Assembly: GCA_947579665.1 (NCBI GenBank)
Contig: OX388343.1
Span: 87,710,254-87,774,253, forward strand
Source: Sympetrum striolatum
Taxonomy: Eukaryota; Arthropoda; Insecta; Odonata; Libellulidae
Direction: 5' to 3'
Length of the DNA stretch: 64,000 bases
Positions within the stretch are counted from its first letter, which is position 1; each line of letters opens with the position of its first letter. Position numbers and translations under genes: made by a program. A model generated the notes under the pieces. The model was not told the origin of the DNA and made no database searches. It saw only the letters and a list, made by a program, of their open reading frames with translations. This document shows positions 46,487-58,499 of the stretch, piece by piece.

Positions 46487-47760
46487 AATTACCTTACGTT
46501 ATTACGTCAAACGTTTGACCAATGATATGCCAAAGACGTTATTACGGAGGAAATTATTTATAATTACCATACATTAACCATAGGAAATCCTACCTATTTA
46601 CTTGTGAGCGTAAATGTTTTATAAGAAGAATACATTACAAGGATTAGGGTCTGGTTTCAGAGCTCCGCAGCAAAAACAATTCTCTCTCTTGCTACTTTGG
46701 GTACACGTGCCGTATGTAAATGAAGCCGAAAAAATCAAATAAAATAACCGACTGCAGAGATTAAAAGGAATCGAATGATCAGTGTGAATCGCTCTCCGAA
46801 TTCCTTTACTCCAACCCTTCTGACATCCAAAAATACGATTTGCTCGATGCGAGCGATCCGTCGGTTCCAAACGCGTGGAAAAACAAGGATGGAGCAGAGA
46901 ATGAATCCATTTGCATACGATTCGAGGGTTGGAAATGAATAAATGAATTTCTTTTTGGATCCTCCTCTCAAATTCAACTAAGCAGCGGAAATTGAGGACT
47001 TAAGCGGACAATCGAACCACGAATAATCCCCTTCGATAGAGTTCTCTAGGATTAGGATATTATTTCGGGAATTTGGGGAATCGCTGGATGATAAAGGATG
47101 AAAAATGAAGGGCGATTGGGAAAACAGATCGTTCTAGCAGTAAAAGGAGCTGTTTTCCGATAGTGACCCTCACGCGAGATTTTGGAAGAGCGATTACGGA
47201 TGGAATTAAACAGACTGAGCTCTAAAGCAGCCACAATTCCCCCGTAAAAGCATTGAAATACATATTCAATAGTATTTTCTTACCATCGTTTTGTTTAAAG
47301 GCTACTTTATATATGTGTGGTGCTTACCCAGGAGTTGTTTACCGTTGCTAACATAAATAACTGCTGGAATATAACTTTTATGAAGAGAGAATTACAAAAT
47401 AAAATACATACAAGCAAGAGATTTTTCAAAGAATTATTTCGTTGAACTATTGTATTCTCTCACTGTATGGTATGTTAACATAGCATATATATGTGTCGAC
47501 AAAGAGCTTGATCTGAGCCAGAAAGAAATTTATATTCTTAGGTAAATACTTGAAATATGTATGTTAAGATACGAATTCCTTTTCATTATTCGTTTTTAAT
47601 AGAAAGTATGCCAGTAAGTCGATAAATATATGTACTTAAATATTTTTAAATCAATGTAGCCTACCCTTTGAGCTAAAGAATGGTATTATTTTCTTAAAGT
47701 TTCCAATAACTTATAAAAGAAGTAATCAATACAAGATCATATCATATCGATAAATCATAA
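46487..47760. other. Stretch without gene
   Basis: Frames of 80-83 codons at 46619-46977 (minus) are unrecognised; 46780-47060 is slightly GC-richer. Confidence 0.45.
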
Positions 47761-47828
47761 CAATAATAATAATGAACTCATTATTTGGCGAGGTTAAGTC
47801 CTCGTGGGCCTCTCTTACACCCAACCTT
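47761..47828 (-). mobile_element. SINE/LINE 3' tail, TTA-family divergent copy D
   Basis: On the minus strand GGTTGGGTGTAAGAGAGGCC, then GAGGACTTAACCTCGCC, then AAATAATGA and an (ATT)n tail. It keeps the order of copies A-C (GGTT..., ...AACCTCGCC..., AATAA, ATT tail) with many changes, and may be a sister family. Confidence 0.55.
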
Positions 47829-50800
47829 TAAAGATCTCTAATATTATGTATTTACAATAGAAATAATATGTTAATAAAATGCAAATATTCCAAAGATTGA
47901 GTACCGAAACAGGAGCACGAGAGATTCCGAATTTTATCGCATATATAATGTAAAAAAATTGTTCTGCATTCTTAATTTAATTCCGAAGCTATCTTTAAAG
48001 TTTGGAGTAATATTTTTTATCGAACATGTTTGCATGCTCGGGAACGTTTTCATATATTCATATAATTGCCATAAGCACAATGGCGACATTCGCACTTACA
48101 GACTTATAAACTTCACTACTCTAAGAGAAAAATATCAATTTTCATTTTCTAACTATCCTCGTTAGATTTGTATAATTATTGATGGATATTTATATAACAA
48201 AGGGTAAATTTTATATTTAATTACCCCAAATAAACAGGAGGTTTAAATTCTAGAGTGCGTAAAAATACGGAGCTGATTTTTGCAGACGGCAGTCGTCAAG
48301 CAGAGCATTTAGAATTTTTTGCGTTATTAAATCAAGTGTTAATGAAGAGTAGGAAGGATATTAATGATTAATGCAGCAAAGGGTACGGAAATTACGTCAA
48401 TTTTTTAATTTAAAATTGCTCTTCTAATAAAAAAGTATCTCGGATACGCCAGGAAAGATCTCTTTTTCTTTGAAGCAGTTTTCCTCGGGAAATTACTTCA
48501 AAAAATAACTCCTCAAAAACATAGCGCGAACGTAATCCTTTTAATGAAAAGGTTAGCTATAATTAAGTTATGGGGAAAAGGTTTTGGAAAATGTCAAGGG
48601 TGCAAACTTTAGAATTCAGAATTGCTCATAACAAAGTTCATCGCTCATATTTCAGCCGTAGAGTTCTGTAGTTTGTTTTTCGTAATATTATGTTACAGTC
48701 GCGATGGAGCTATTGCATTTATATTTGTATATATTATCAAATTTCATAGGCCAACTCTGGCAATGACGTCAAATTGAAGCCGGAAATGACGGCAACACGT
48801 CGATAATTTCTACCAGGATATCATTGATTCATTTTAAACTATTCCGTAAAAATAATCCAAAAAGTTCTCGACGTCAAGTGGCTGGAAATGGGCCAACGCA
48901 TACGAATCGCAAGATGGATGAGATATTGATGGAATTTCAAACACAGAATGATTAATTAGAATTTAATTTCCGAAGCGGATGTTAATGGCTCTTTATTATA
49001 ACGCTATATATGTAACCATTACGAAGAACAAATACGCGAATGACGACTGTTGTAGCTGAACGGAATAATATATTCACTTAATTCTCCTTTTAAATATATC
49101 TCCAAAACTTGTACGACGAAGAAGATATGAAATAAATTATAAAATATCAAGATTAACAAAATATAATGGATAAATAAATTAATAATACATATATTTAATT
49201 TTAAATAATAAAAGTTATTATTAAAAAAGTTTAATTGAATTTAATTAATCATAATTATTATAGACGTAGGCGTTTAAAGTATTTCCAGTTATACATTATG
49301 CTAATCTATGTATAATTTGTCTTAAAAAATAAAGAATGTCCAACAGTTTCCTCATGATTATATACATTATCTTTTAGCAATGATCATTATTAATTAATAC
49401 TGAAATTTATGAATACATGCAATTCGAGCGGCAAAAAATAGAATGCCCGAAAAATTATTTCAGATTATCATCGATCATCAGAATAAAAAAGACGATGAAT
49501 TATTATTAAAAATGACGGATTAAGTATGGAAATAATGTCTTAAGCGATACCCTCTGGGATCATTTGCTGACATTTATTAATAATTAATGATTAATAATAA
49601 TGAATAATGATTGTTGATAAAACAATAAATCCTTAATTCCAGAGAAGAATAAACACCAAAATGCTTGGTTAAATTCTTTGTATTGTACGAGTACATTTTA
49701 TGCATTAAAGCTGAGGTATGTCATCAATAAATCCTAGTATTAGATTATAAGGAAGCATGCCAATTGTCAAAGGATTTCACGAGGAATCAGAGTGAAAACG
49801 GAGTTCACAAGAGGAAAAGATGATGCGAAATTTGTAAACCTTGAGGTGGAAAATTTGTCAACTTTAGATCTCACTCTAGAAAGAGATGCTGCTGCGCAAA
49901 TGAAAGATTCTTGAGCTCCGAAAAGGAGCTCATTTGCGAGGATATTAAGAATAGGATTCCTGGAAGTCTTTTATAGAACAGGTCACGTCTAATAGAACTT
50001 CAGGATGAAAACTCACTTAACAATAAAACACCATCAAGCCCAATCCGCATCTTATTTTCCGAGGAACTGAAATAATCTCCCAGATGTAGAATTTCCCAGA
50101 AGTCGGAGCTTCCTTTTGATGAATATTCTTGGATTTATCTGATTGAGGCAGAAATGACACGACGCCGTGCTAAAGAATACCTAAGCTCCCTCCACTTCAA
50201 TTAAGCTTACTTTGTCTAACTTCCTTTGATTTTATAGACCAGTTCAATACTACGAATATATTCCTTCTACGTCTTCTGTTGATCGCGAATAAGTGAGGCT
50301 TACGAGGCAAAATGAGGAGTGAGGTAGATTAATCTTTCTTTCCTCACCGAATGCTCTTAGAAGAATTCAAAGAATGGTGTGAGCGAAACATGTCCTACGT
50401 AAGTAAAGCAGAATTTCTCTAACAAGTGGAGATTCTCACTTTTGTCCGGGGATTTTGATAAAGATTTTTGTGGTGATGCAGGAAGTGGAGTGATGAAAAA
50501 AATTATTGGCATTCGTGTAAAGGGCCTTAGTTTCGTTGCAATTAATTTGTCTATTATTAGTTGTATTATTTATATTAATTAAATTCCAGAAGAAATCCGC
50601 AACTTTAATTGTGAAGTCCTGAATTAGTCGAAAGCAAGCTTCTTTTGCATTCTTAGGATGGTCATAACGAACCTTAAATGAAGCATAGCGCTTGCGAATG
50701 CTGTTTTACGGGATTACTATCATGTTTAAGAAGGCAGCTAGTGCAATTAGTAGCAACGAATACCGAAGGATTCGAGAAAGCTATGTCACGAGGCAGGATG

Positions 50801-50840
50801 CATCATACTTTTACCGAGGCTCTCGGTCATCGAAGTTCAT
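47829..50840. other. AT-rich stretch, no gene seen
   Basis: 3 kb without a recognised element except a block at 48746-48790 (CCAACTCTGGCAATGACGTC) related to 34914-34950. Confidence 0.45.
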
Positions 50841-51242
50841 TTGGTTGAAATAAGGTTATTCGATCGGATATCGGGTTCAAGAATGGATATATTGCCTTTA
50901 GGTTCATCAGTGAGAAACAAGAAAGAATATAACAAACGAAAACATCAGAGAATTACTCGCAAACAGCTAGTTATTCCCTACCGAATTGGCCAGCGTGGGT
51001 GTGTGATGCGGAGTTGCCTATTCCTAGCATTCCATAAGGAGAGACCAGTGGTGCTATTCAGCATCACTCAAAGAAGCTGTATCCCAGCTATGAACAGGAC
51101 TATGAGTGAATTCGACGAAAGATCCATCCATTACGGAAATAAAAATGAGATATATTCCATGCCTCATGATATGATAGCTGGTATCTACAAGTTGATGGTA
51201 TCTACACTGAAAAATCTCAAAGCTCGAGTACGCAACAATTAA
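50841..51242 (+). other. Unrecognised 133-codon open frame
   Basis: Open from a TTG; the first in-frame ATG is at residue 15. The product is basic (Arg/Lys-rich in residues 25-55) and contains Cys near residue 54 and 59 but no domain I can name. Its length is close to that expected once by chance. No upstream promoter or splice context supports it. I regard it as probably not a gene. Confidence 0.18.
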
Positions 51243-52069
51243 ATTTTCTAACTATTTTCGAACGACAAAGGACCTCTGGTGGGAAATTTTTGAACGTAAT
51301 TTGAAGAGCGATACAAAATTTCCGTTGATAAAGGATCTCTCTTGTAAAAATACAACATTTCAGCGATAGAATAACCGCAATATGAAATAGTGTTGAAACA
51401 TCCTCTCTTAATCATATGATCCCACCAGGAGTTAATAGCTTGACTACGAAAAAAGCGAACCTTGTAACATGAGCCGGGATGGTATAAATCTTGACAAAGT
51501 TATACATAACTTCAACGAGACAAACTAAAATGGAGGCTCCCGGCATGCAGCGCAACAAGGCTGGGGACTAAAATCCCTCACTAGGCCACAGGCGCAGCGG
51601 CTGAATAATACCATACCAGGTTTTCATAAGCCAACATTAATTAAGCCGACGTCTAAATTTATTGGAGAGGCGGCTCCGCCCCATCCATCGCACGGAAAAG
51701 ACGGCGAAAACTTTATTTTCGCGGTGCGTCCATTCGAACAGGAGACAAAAGAGGACCAGCGGCTAATTAAAATAGTTTTAAGCGATGAGAAAAGCGTTCG
51801 TGGAAGTGGTGACGACGGGAATTAATTCCGTGAAATGCGGGGCTTTATGGAGTAGGGTTAGGAGAGCGCTCTGGTGGCAGATTTGGGAAACGTAAAAGAG
51901 AGGCAGATGGGAGTGAGGCGCGAATGGAAGAAAGGAGCGTAAATGAAGAGAGAAAAGGGAGAGATGAGAGGGTAAATGGAGATAAGGGAGGAGGTTATAA
52001 AGGAGAAATTGAGAAGAAGTGTAGAATTAAGAGGGCAGAACTTGTACGTGACTGAAAGAGTAGAAGATG
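51243..52069. other. Stretch without gene: dispersed repeat block and purine-rich tract
   Basis: 51535-51610 contains GAGGCTCCCGG (the first 11 bases of the SINE family) followed by unrelated GCGCAACAAGGC and CCCTCACTAGGCCA. The latter two blocks recur in altered form at 56310-56362 (GCGCAATAGGCAAAGCC, TCCCTCACTGAGCCA), so they define another dispersed repeat. 51880-52060 is strongly purine-rich on the plus strand. Confidence 0.4.
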
Positions 52070-52550
52070 GGTATGAAACAGTTCGTGACCCGACAAATCA
52101 TCGGATCCGACAACTCACAGTGCGAAAACTGACCGTACGACAGCTCATTGCGCGAACAACATATCGTTACGATAATTGAAATCGTATCGATTAATAATAA
52201 AATCAACGTTAAAACAAATGATCGGTAGTCATTTTACCGATTACTGATCAAACTAGTTATATTTTATTTGATTATTTAATTGTTTTATTTGATAATTTAA
52301 TTCTTATTTAACTTTTTATATGTATTGTGTTGTCAATTTATTATATCACATTTAATTGGGGTTACCTGTATGTGTTCAATAAATAATATATAATAATTAT
52401 TATAAGTCATTAATAATATATTTAACGATAAATAAATCGCGCGATGAGCTTTCGCCAGCTCAGTTGTCGCACGGTGAGTTGTCACACCCTCAGTTGTCGT
52501 ACTTTGAATTATCGCACTCTCAGTTGTCACGGAACTGAAAGAGCCATACC
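52070..52550. mobile_element. Foldback-like element with iterated inverted ends (about 480 bp)
   Basis: The left arm (52070-52180) and the reverse complement of the right arm (52440-52550) align: both start GGTATG, then CAGTT(C)CGTGAC, then repeat a block of about 17 bp around CGACAACTCA-GTGCGA, ending with GCTCAT(T/C)GCGCGA. The right arm holds five successive blocks. Inverted ends built from short tandem repeats are typical of foldback-type DNA transposons. The AT-rich centre has no transposase. Open frames of 64-74 codons across the right arm are shadows of the repeats. Confidence 0.72.
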
Positions 52551-52599
52551 AAATCACAAAATTTTATATTTCACAAACATTTTGTGGTTCTTAAACCTT

Positions 52600-52622
52600 A
52601 AGCCTCTTCTTCCATCTAACCT
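52600..52622 (-). mobile_element. Fragment of TTA-family tail
   Basis: AGGTTAGATGGAAGAAGAGG on the minus strand equals the first 20 bases of copies B/C with one or two changes; the rest is missing. Confidence 0.45.
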
Positions 52623-54141
52623 ATCGTCAATGATGTAAAAACATAAGCAATGTGTGAGTAGAGGTAGAAAGGAAAAATTTAGAAGGAGTGGAATTAATAG
52701 AAACAAAGGTAATATCTTAGCAACAAAGATTCACCGCAGGAAAACATCCGCAAAGAAGGGAGAGGGGGTTTAGCATTAATAATAGTAACACATAGTTTTG
52801 TATTTATTATTCAGCATTACATGCACTATGTATTTTGCGATATATTTAAATCTGACCTATGAGGACCACAGCTCTGACCTCACTAAGGGGGAAGCACCGG
52901 TCGCTTTGCAGACATAACTTCCCACACAACAGAGTGAGACTTCCCAACATGAAAGCTGATTTGGTTTAGAGCATCAACTCGGAAAGTGGTACAGCTGGAT
53001 CCAGCCAAAGTTACGTACGACATTTTCACTTCCGTTTATCTCTTGGACTTCTTCAGCCGCGCGAGTTAGACGCAACTGAATCTACCTTTCAGTTAGGGAT
53101 TAAACACTAAATAAAGGACCATTTCCAAGTCAGAGCACTTACTTCCTTTGTAGGAATTTCCCGCAAGACACACAGCTAAATGACGACATTTCCCGACAAT
53201 CCACGAGATCTAGCGAATAAATATCCAATTTGAAATCGCTGCTGTAAAGAGAAAAGAGAAACGATTTCCGATTTCATCGAGGAATTTAATGAATACCTTC
53301 TCCTATATCTCGCCCTTTTATTTGAGTAGAGCTGTAAATTGAATGTTTAGATTTCCACCCCTTATAAAGAGGGTTGCCTTTTCTTCATGGACACTAATGG
53401 GGAGCATCCTCGATTATTTGCCTTGTATTAACTTATTTCTTTCGAAAGAGAGCCAACAAACAAATTTCCACAGCTTCGCTTTATTACACCTGATAACAGA
53501 GTCGTTTTTCCTATACAGTGAAGTCATGAGCTTGAATCCTGGATAAATCCTCAACCGACGAATGAGCCAAATTGCTTTAAAAGATAAAGTCCACCTGTAA
53601 AGTGTAGCACCATGATCTTTTGAATGGCACTTTTCATGGCTTTCAACTAGAAAAGGCCTTAATCAATGTCTGTACTCGAACTTTGGAAATTTTCATGTCG
53701 TTATAAATAAGATTGAGGTAAAAAATAAAAGATACTCCATTTACTTTGTATCACAAGAAAAATTTAAATATTTCTTTCTCCAAGATATTGTACCAGAAAT
53801 AATGCAGCCGTATATTTCACAGTTATGAAATATCTTATCATTAAATTCTATCGCGAATTAAATAACTGTAATATATTGAAAATGTCCTCATAAATACTGA
53901 AACATTTTGCATGGATTTTGATATCTTGATAATATCACCAAATTTATTACTCTACCCTATAAATTGCTGCAGACACGACTTTGTGGTAGGACTCCATAAC
54001 GTAAAGAAACGAAAGGATTAGGCTAATAACGTGCAGTATTATAATAATAAGATTAGAATAATAGTGCATGGGACTGAGTATAAAAATAAGATTGGAATAA
54101 CAGGACACGGGTAAAAGTCTTATCTTTCCATTTCTTTAATT
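52623..54141. other. AT-rich stretch, no gene seen
   Basis: No recognised element; frames up to 67 codons. Confidence 0.5.
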
Positions 54142-54341
54142 TATTAATATACGGAGGCTCCCGGATAGTCATGTGGACATCGCGTTTGCCTTTGGTGAAA
54201 GCGGTCCCGGGTTCGATTCCCGGGTTCGATTCCCGGGTTCGATTCCCGGGACCGCCAATCCCGGGTGGGAGCCAATGTGCGAAATGACCTAAGCTGTCGA
54301 AGCACTTTTAACAATGCTACTACTACTACTATTAATATACG
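54142..54341 (+). mobile_element. tRNA-derived SINE with triplicated B-box and target duplication
   Basis: TATTAATATACG flanks both sides (54142-54153 and 54330-54341), a 12-bp target duplication. Between them lies GAGGCTCCCGGATAG with the A-box-like TAGTCATGTGG. The T-arm sequence CCCGGGTTCGATT is repeated three times at 13-bp period (TTCGATT at 54212, 54225, 54238), followed by CCCGGGACCGC, GGGAGCC and the body/(ACT)n tail. The repeats plus flanks form a perfect inverted repeat (GCGGTCCCGGG at 54201 and CCCGGGACCGC at 54245). Head and body otherwise match the 19.5-kb copy almost exactly, which suggests recent activity. Confidence 0.88.
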
Positions 54342-56309
54342 TTTAAATTAAATTACATCAATTTCAAATTCGGTTACAAAACACCACCAGGTTGGCACTA
54401 TCGATTTTTCTGTTAGTAGTTTATGGAGAAGAGTTTATCCGAAACCAGGGTCCTGCGGTCTTAAAAAATTTCAACTTTTGTGAAAAGCAGATTTATCGAT
54501 ATTCACTCCTTTTATTGCATTCCTCCACAACCAGAGGGCCTTCAAGAGGCTCTGCCTTCCACCCTATTTCCTTTCAGAGAAGGGTCAGCGCTTAGTTTAC
54601 TAAGGAATTTTTCCGCTCGCCTCGAAACCAATTTTTTACCTAGCATATATATCGATTAACCTGCTCTACAAAGAGACAAAGTCCTTTCACTCCGTAGAAA
54701 GTTTTAGAATCATATTTTTTTAATCCTTTACAGCGCCGATCAAAGGCGAATTCTCCTTTGTCCTCAAGGATTACTTCTTCAATGTTTATCCGGTGAAACT
54801 TTACGTCTACACGCGCGCGGTTTAGATTTCCCTTTCTCTTTTGCTTCAGATTTGACTTTGATCGTCCCATGTACATCTTGCGAAGATTCTCTCACCACAT
54901 GTAAGTCGCGTAAACAAGTTATGCGGTTGAGTAAGTTTCGATTCGATACTTCATGCACTTATTTTTACCTAGCCTTCGTCACATTTTGGAAGTGAAAAAA
55001 ACGGTTTTGTATAATTATAATTTTGGTGGGCATTAAAGTCAAAATTTTGTAAATAAGTTCAATGACAGCATAATTTTTCAATTATTTTCATAAAAACGAG
55101 TGTGAAATGATAATGGGAAGATTTACTTATCTAGGAGGAGTTTGCGCTTTGAAACAAAAAATATTTTTCACTCATATATCTTTGTCTTTCACAACACGGG
55201 GAAATTGTGGGCTACCAGTAGTTAGCTCAAGGAATAAACGGCAGTGAGAAGAACATGGTGCCCGACCTCCTATCTTACTCCGAAAAGCAGCTTTCAGGGT
55301 ACGTATGTGGATGTAGAAGTGAAAAATCATGACAAGGATTCCATATAACACCATTTCTCCTTGCGTTTTCTCGGGTGCAATTTCCCCCTTACGAAATAAT
55401 TCCCTTTATAAATAATACCATTCTATATAATTAAATTCACCTAAACCATTGCGCCAGAATCATTCGAGTAATACTGTTGGAGTAAATGCAAAAATGCAGT
55501 CTATTGAAGTGGATATAACGGTATCAAGCTCACGGATAATACACGAATAATCAGAGTACGGAAATACGGAGGATTTATGGTGAAGTAATTAAAAACTCGG
55601 CTTTGGAAAGCGCATTGTCCGAAGGGACGGTGGGAAATCATTCGCTCAAATTAAGCCTCTTCGAGAATGCGAGGCAAATGCACATGCACGTATGTGATAC
55701 TGCAGTTGAAACTAGCACCCACGAACTAGGTAAACCTCACGGTAAGCTGGTAAGTTTAATTAAAGTTTGACAAGATAAACAGCGAGCGTTTCTAAAACGC
55801 TTTCTGATGCAAAGCAGGAATACTTGGAGGAGAAGTGACTAGTGGGTTCACCCAACAAAATTCATGGATAGCACTTATACCGGAGACTTATGAGACCACC
55901 CTGCTACTTCGATACGGCAATGAGCGTTTAGTAAGAGATTTGGAGTCCACATACATATATGGGAGACGCAAATAGAATTCGCTTTTAGAGGCACGTTAAT
56001 TGCAGAAAAGGTATGCGATACCGGTAAAATAAAGAAATGGGTCGATATTTTGGTTATTTCCCAAAGCACTCCAATACGCGCCTTGCATGTATGGTTGCAG
56101 ATATTCGAGTGAATCAAACATAAGCTCTGCATTAACTCATTTCTAAAAAATGTTCAATAGCAAAAATAATGTAAAATTAAGGGATTTTTTTATCTTAAAG
56201 CGTCTAAAAGATCGATAATTCCCAAAATTAAGTCCCAAAATTTGGAAAATATTTTTGGAAATTGGATTGAACAGGCCCTTTACCATAAGCTACTAAAAGG
56301 AGAGAGAAT
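54342..56309. other. Mixed stretch, no gene seen
   Basis: Frames of 60-85 codons (54640-54876, 55875-56132, both minus) are unrecognised. Confidence 0.45.
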
Positions 56310-56375
56310 GTGGCGCAATAGGCAAAGCCAGGAAGTTGTCTTAGCTTCCCTCACTGAGCCATGATACGATTGTGA
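56310..56375 (+). repeat. Dispersed repeat block, partner of 51.55 kb
   Basis: GGCGCAATAGGCAAAGCCAG then TTCCCTCACTGAGCCATG, corresponding in order to the blocks at 51555-51600. Confidence 0.35.
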
Positions 56376-56550
56376 ATAATTTCTTAGTAAGTGGAGAATA
56401 AGGACCCTAGTCATGAGTAAACAGACGAAAGGGTGAGAATGATACATTTTCCTCTATTCTAAATTTAGAATCGCCAGTAAAATATTCGATTGATCAAGAT
56501 TTGATGGCAGGAACAGGACAGTATTTAGTCCGAGTGAACCAAAAATCACT

Positions 56551-56703
56551 AATTAGAGGTTTTAAATCCCCAACAGCCGTCTCTGATGGCGCTCTTCGTC
56601 TCATTCCCAGGTATTCGAAGAAAACAAGAAAGGAATGCCGCACCGGTGAATGCAATGAGGAACGCCGACAAAGACGGCTATTGGTGATACATAACCTCTA
56701 ATT
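56551..56703. mobile_element. MITE with about 55-bp inverted ends (153 bp)
   Basis: The left arm begins AATTAGAGGTT, continues AATCCCCAACAGCCGTCTC and GGCGCTC. The reverse complement of the right arm begins AATTAGAGGTT, continues ATCACCAATAGCCGTCTT and GGCGTTC. The arms agree over about 55 bp with scattered changes, leaving only about 40 bp in the middle. Such a structure would fold into one long hairpin. A related single arm lies at 5670-5735. A 66-codon frame across it is a shadow. Confidence 0.72.
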
Positions 56704-58045
56704 CATTAACAACAGTGTTCAAAATTTTCTTTCTGTACACTTGTAAGGAAAGAATATTTGGAATACGGTTGTTAATGCATTGGAAGTTTAAAATATTAAA
56801 AAATTAAAATATTATAAAATGTGTTTTATTTTTTCAACTTCGATGTGATATAAGTAAAAAAAGACTCTTGATCTGACGTTGACTTATGGGCGCAAGGAAA
56901 TTGACTTTCGAAGCGTGAAATTTTGTGATGCGTAAACAGAGATACCGACATAAGGGCATTTGAAGACTTGGTATTTAGACTGGAAACGCTGACGGAACTC
57001 TAAAAAAGGAAAATGCGCAAAACTAATTCTCATTACTCCCTTTTTAAAGTTCTCAAATTTTCCTGCTTTTATAGAAATTAATTCGAGTAAGATCAAACTA
57101 ATACCGCCGGAAATCTTAAAAGGGAGGGAATTTCGGGGAGACCAGAACATTTTAGCCTCCTTTAGGTTTTATGCCTCCTCAACAGTCTGACATGTACTTT
57201 ACGGAGCCATAGAGATCAGAGAATGAGGGTTTGGAGCAGTAAAGCACATCCAACGGCGTGTTCGTGAGTCCCTCTTTCAATTCGCCAGGAGAAACTGCCG
57301 ATCTTGCGTGGCATGTTCTTCCTCCATAGTGAGAAGATACGACCATCGACCTCCATCTTCCCTCCTGAAGGAGGATATTTAAAAGAATGGGGTTAGGTCC
57401 TCTACATTCCCGGGCTTTTAGTTGATGGAAAATGTGTTTCATTACCGTGATTGGATCACTTATAAGAAAATTAAAGGGACCGCCCTATACTAAGTAACGC
57501 AGTAACCTCTCTCAATCACGAGATGGAGATTTTGATGGAAAACAGCGCCTCGCTGTGGCCAGTCATACGGCAAACTTTATACATTGCGGTTATTCATCCC
57601 TCCGAACTTTGAATGAAACATTTCTGGGACTTTTGACGCAATCGATCTTGATGGAAGCTTGGATAAAAGTCTGTGGTCTTTCTCTGACTGCCTACCCAAT
57701 GCAATCCAAACGAGATACAAGTTTTTGTGCGGACACTTGAGGTTGGGTGATGATTTTATCTCTGGAATTCTGTGAAAAAACTATTTCATTCCATTTACCA
57801 TGATTTTAATCGGAAATAATCGAAATTTATGCTATTTTAAAAATTAATATTTTGATTTTTAAATCATTTCTTGAAGTTAAGTCAACAACCAAAACGATAA
57901 TTTTAAGATCTCAATTAAAATAGAAATGTATAAGTTAGAAAACAAGTTAATCTGCTAGTGGGTTCAATTATAATGACTTGCTTAATATTGTGTTGACGTT
58001 TATGGGCTTGGGTAAAAAATCTTCCTCAAAATGATATCGCAAAAT
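56704..58045. other. Stretch without gene
   Basis: Two 87-88-codon minus frames (56884-57150 and 57179-57442) and a 61-codon plus frame are unrecognised. Confidence 0.45.
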
Positions 58046-58059
58046 TATATATATATACG

Positions 58060-58116
<57 letters not shown>

Positions 58117-58117
58117 G
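58046..58117. repeat. (AT)n microsatellite
   Basis: About 70 bp of AT dinucleotides with one interruption (ACGATT near 58059); unlike the 37-kb and 43.7-kb tracts it has no adjoining satellite. Confidence 0.95.
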
Positions 58118-58324
58118 TTAAGATTATTTCCGAAAGTACTGCTAAATTTTCTGTTTCATTGGTTACTATTTGAAGAAGAAAGAAGCGAATTTTGGTATGA
58201 ATATGTTAGAAATAATTGGTACAAAATTCGTATTTATTTGACAAACTTTTTGATACACTTTAAAACAGTGTCCAACGACTTCGGATAACTGACTATAAAG
58301 AAATAGGGAAGAACGATATCAGCG

Positions 58325-58414
58325 GATAGCAAAGTCTTCAAAGGAGGTAAGAGATTGGACACCTCTGTCTGTTAGACGGAAAAAGAGTTATCTCTTTCAA
58401 AAGACTTTGCTATC
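58325..58414. repeat. 90-bp hairpin-forming inverted repeat
   Basis: GATAGCAAAGTCTT (58325-58338) and its exact complement (58401-58414) are followed inward by partly pairing sequence (CAAAGGAGGTAAGAGA with TTGAAAGAGATAAC read on the minus strand). A second inverted pair links about 58366-58383 and 58471-58490. Candidates are a foldback remnant or a hairpin RNA; a promoter is not visible. Confidence 0.6.
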
Positions 58415-58499
58415 GCACGCGGTTGATTAAACTCCTGACTTGCTTCTGCGGTGAAAGAGAGATTCGATGATTCCGTTTGACAGATAAACAGACGGACGA

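Noticed and set aside
50841..51242. 133-codon open frame as a gene
   Set aside because: TTG start, no recognised domain, length near chance expectation for this amount of AT-rich DNA, no context; kept only as a low-confidence feature.
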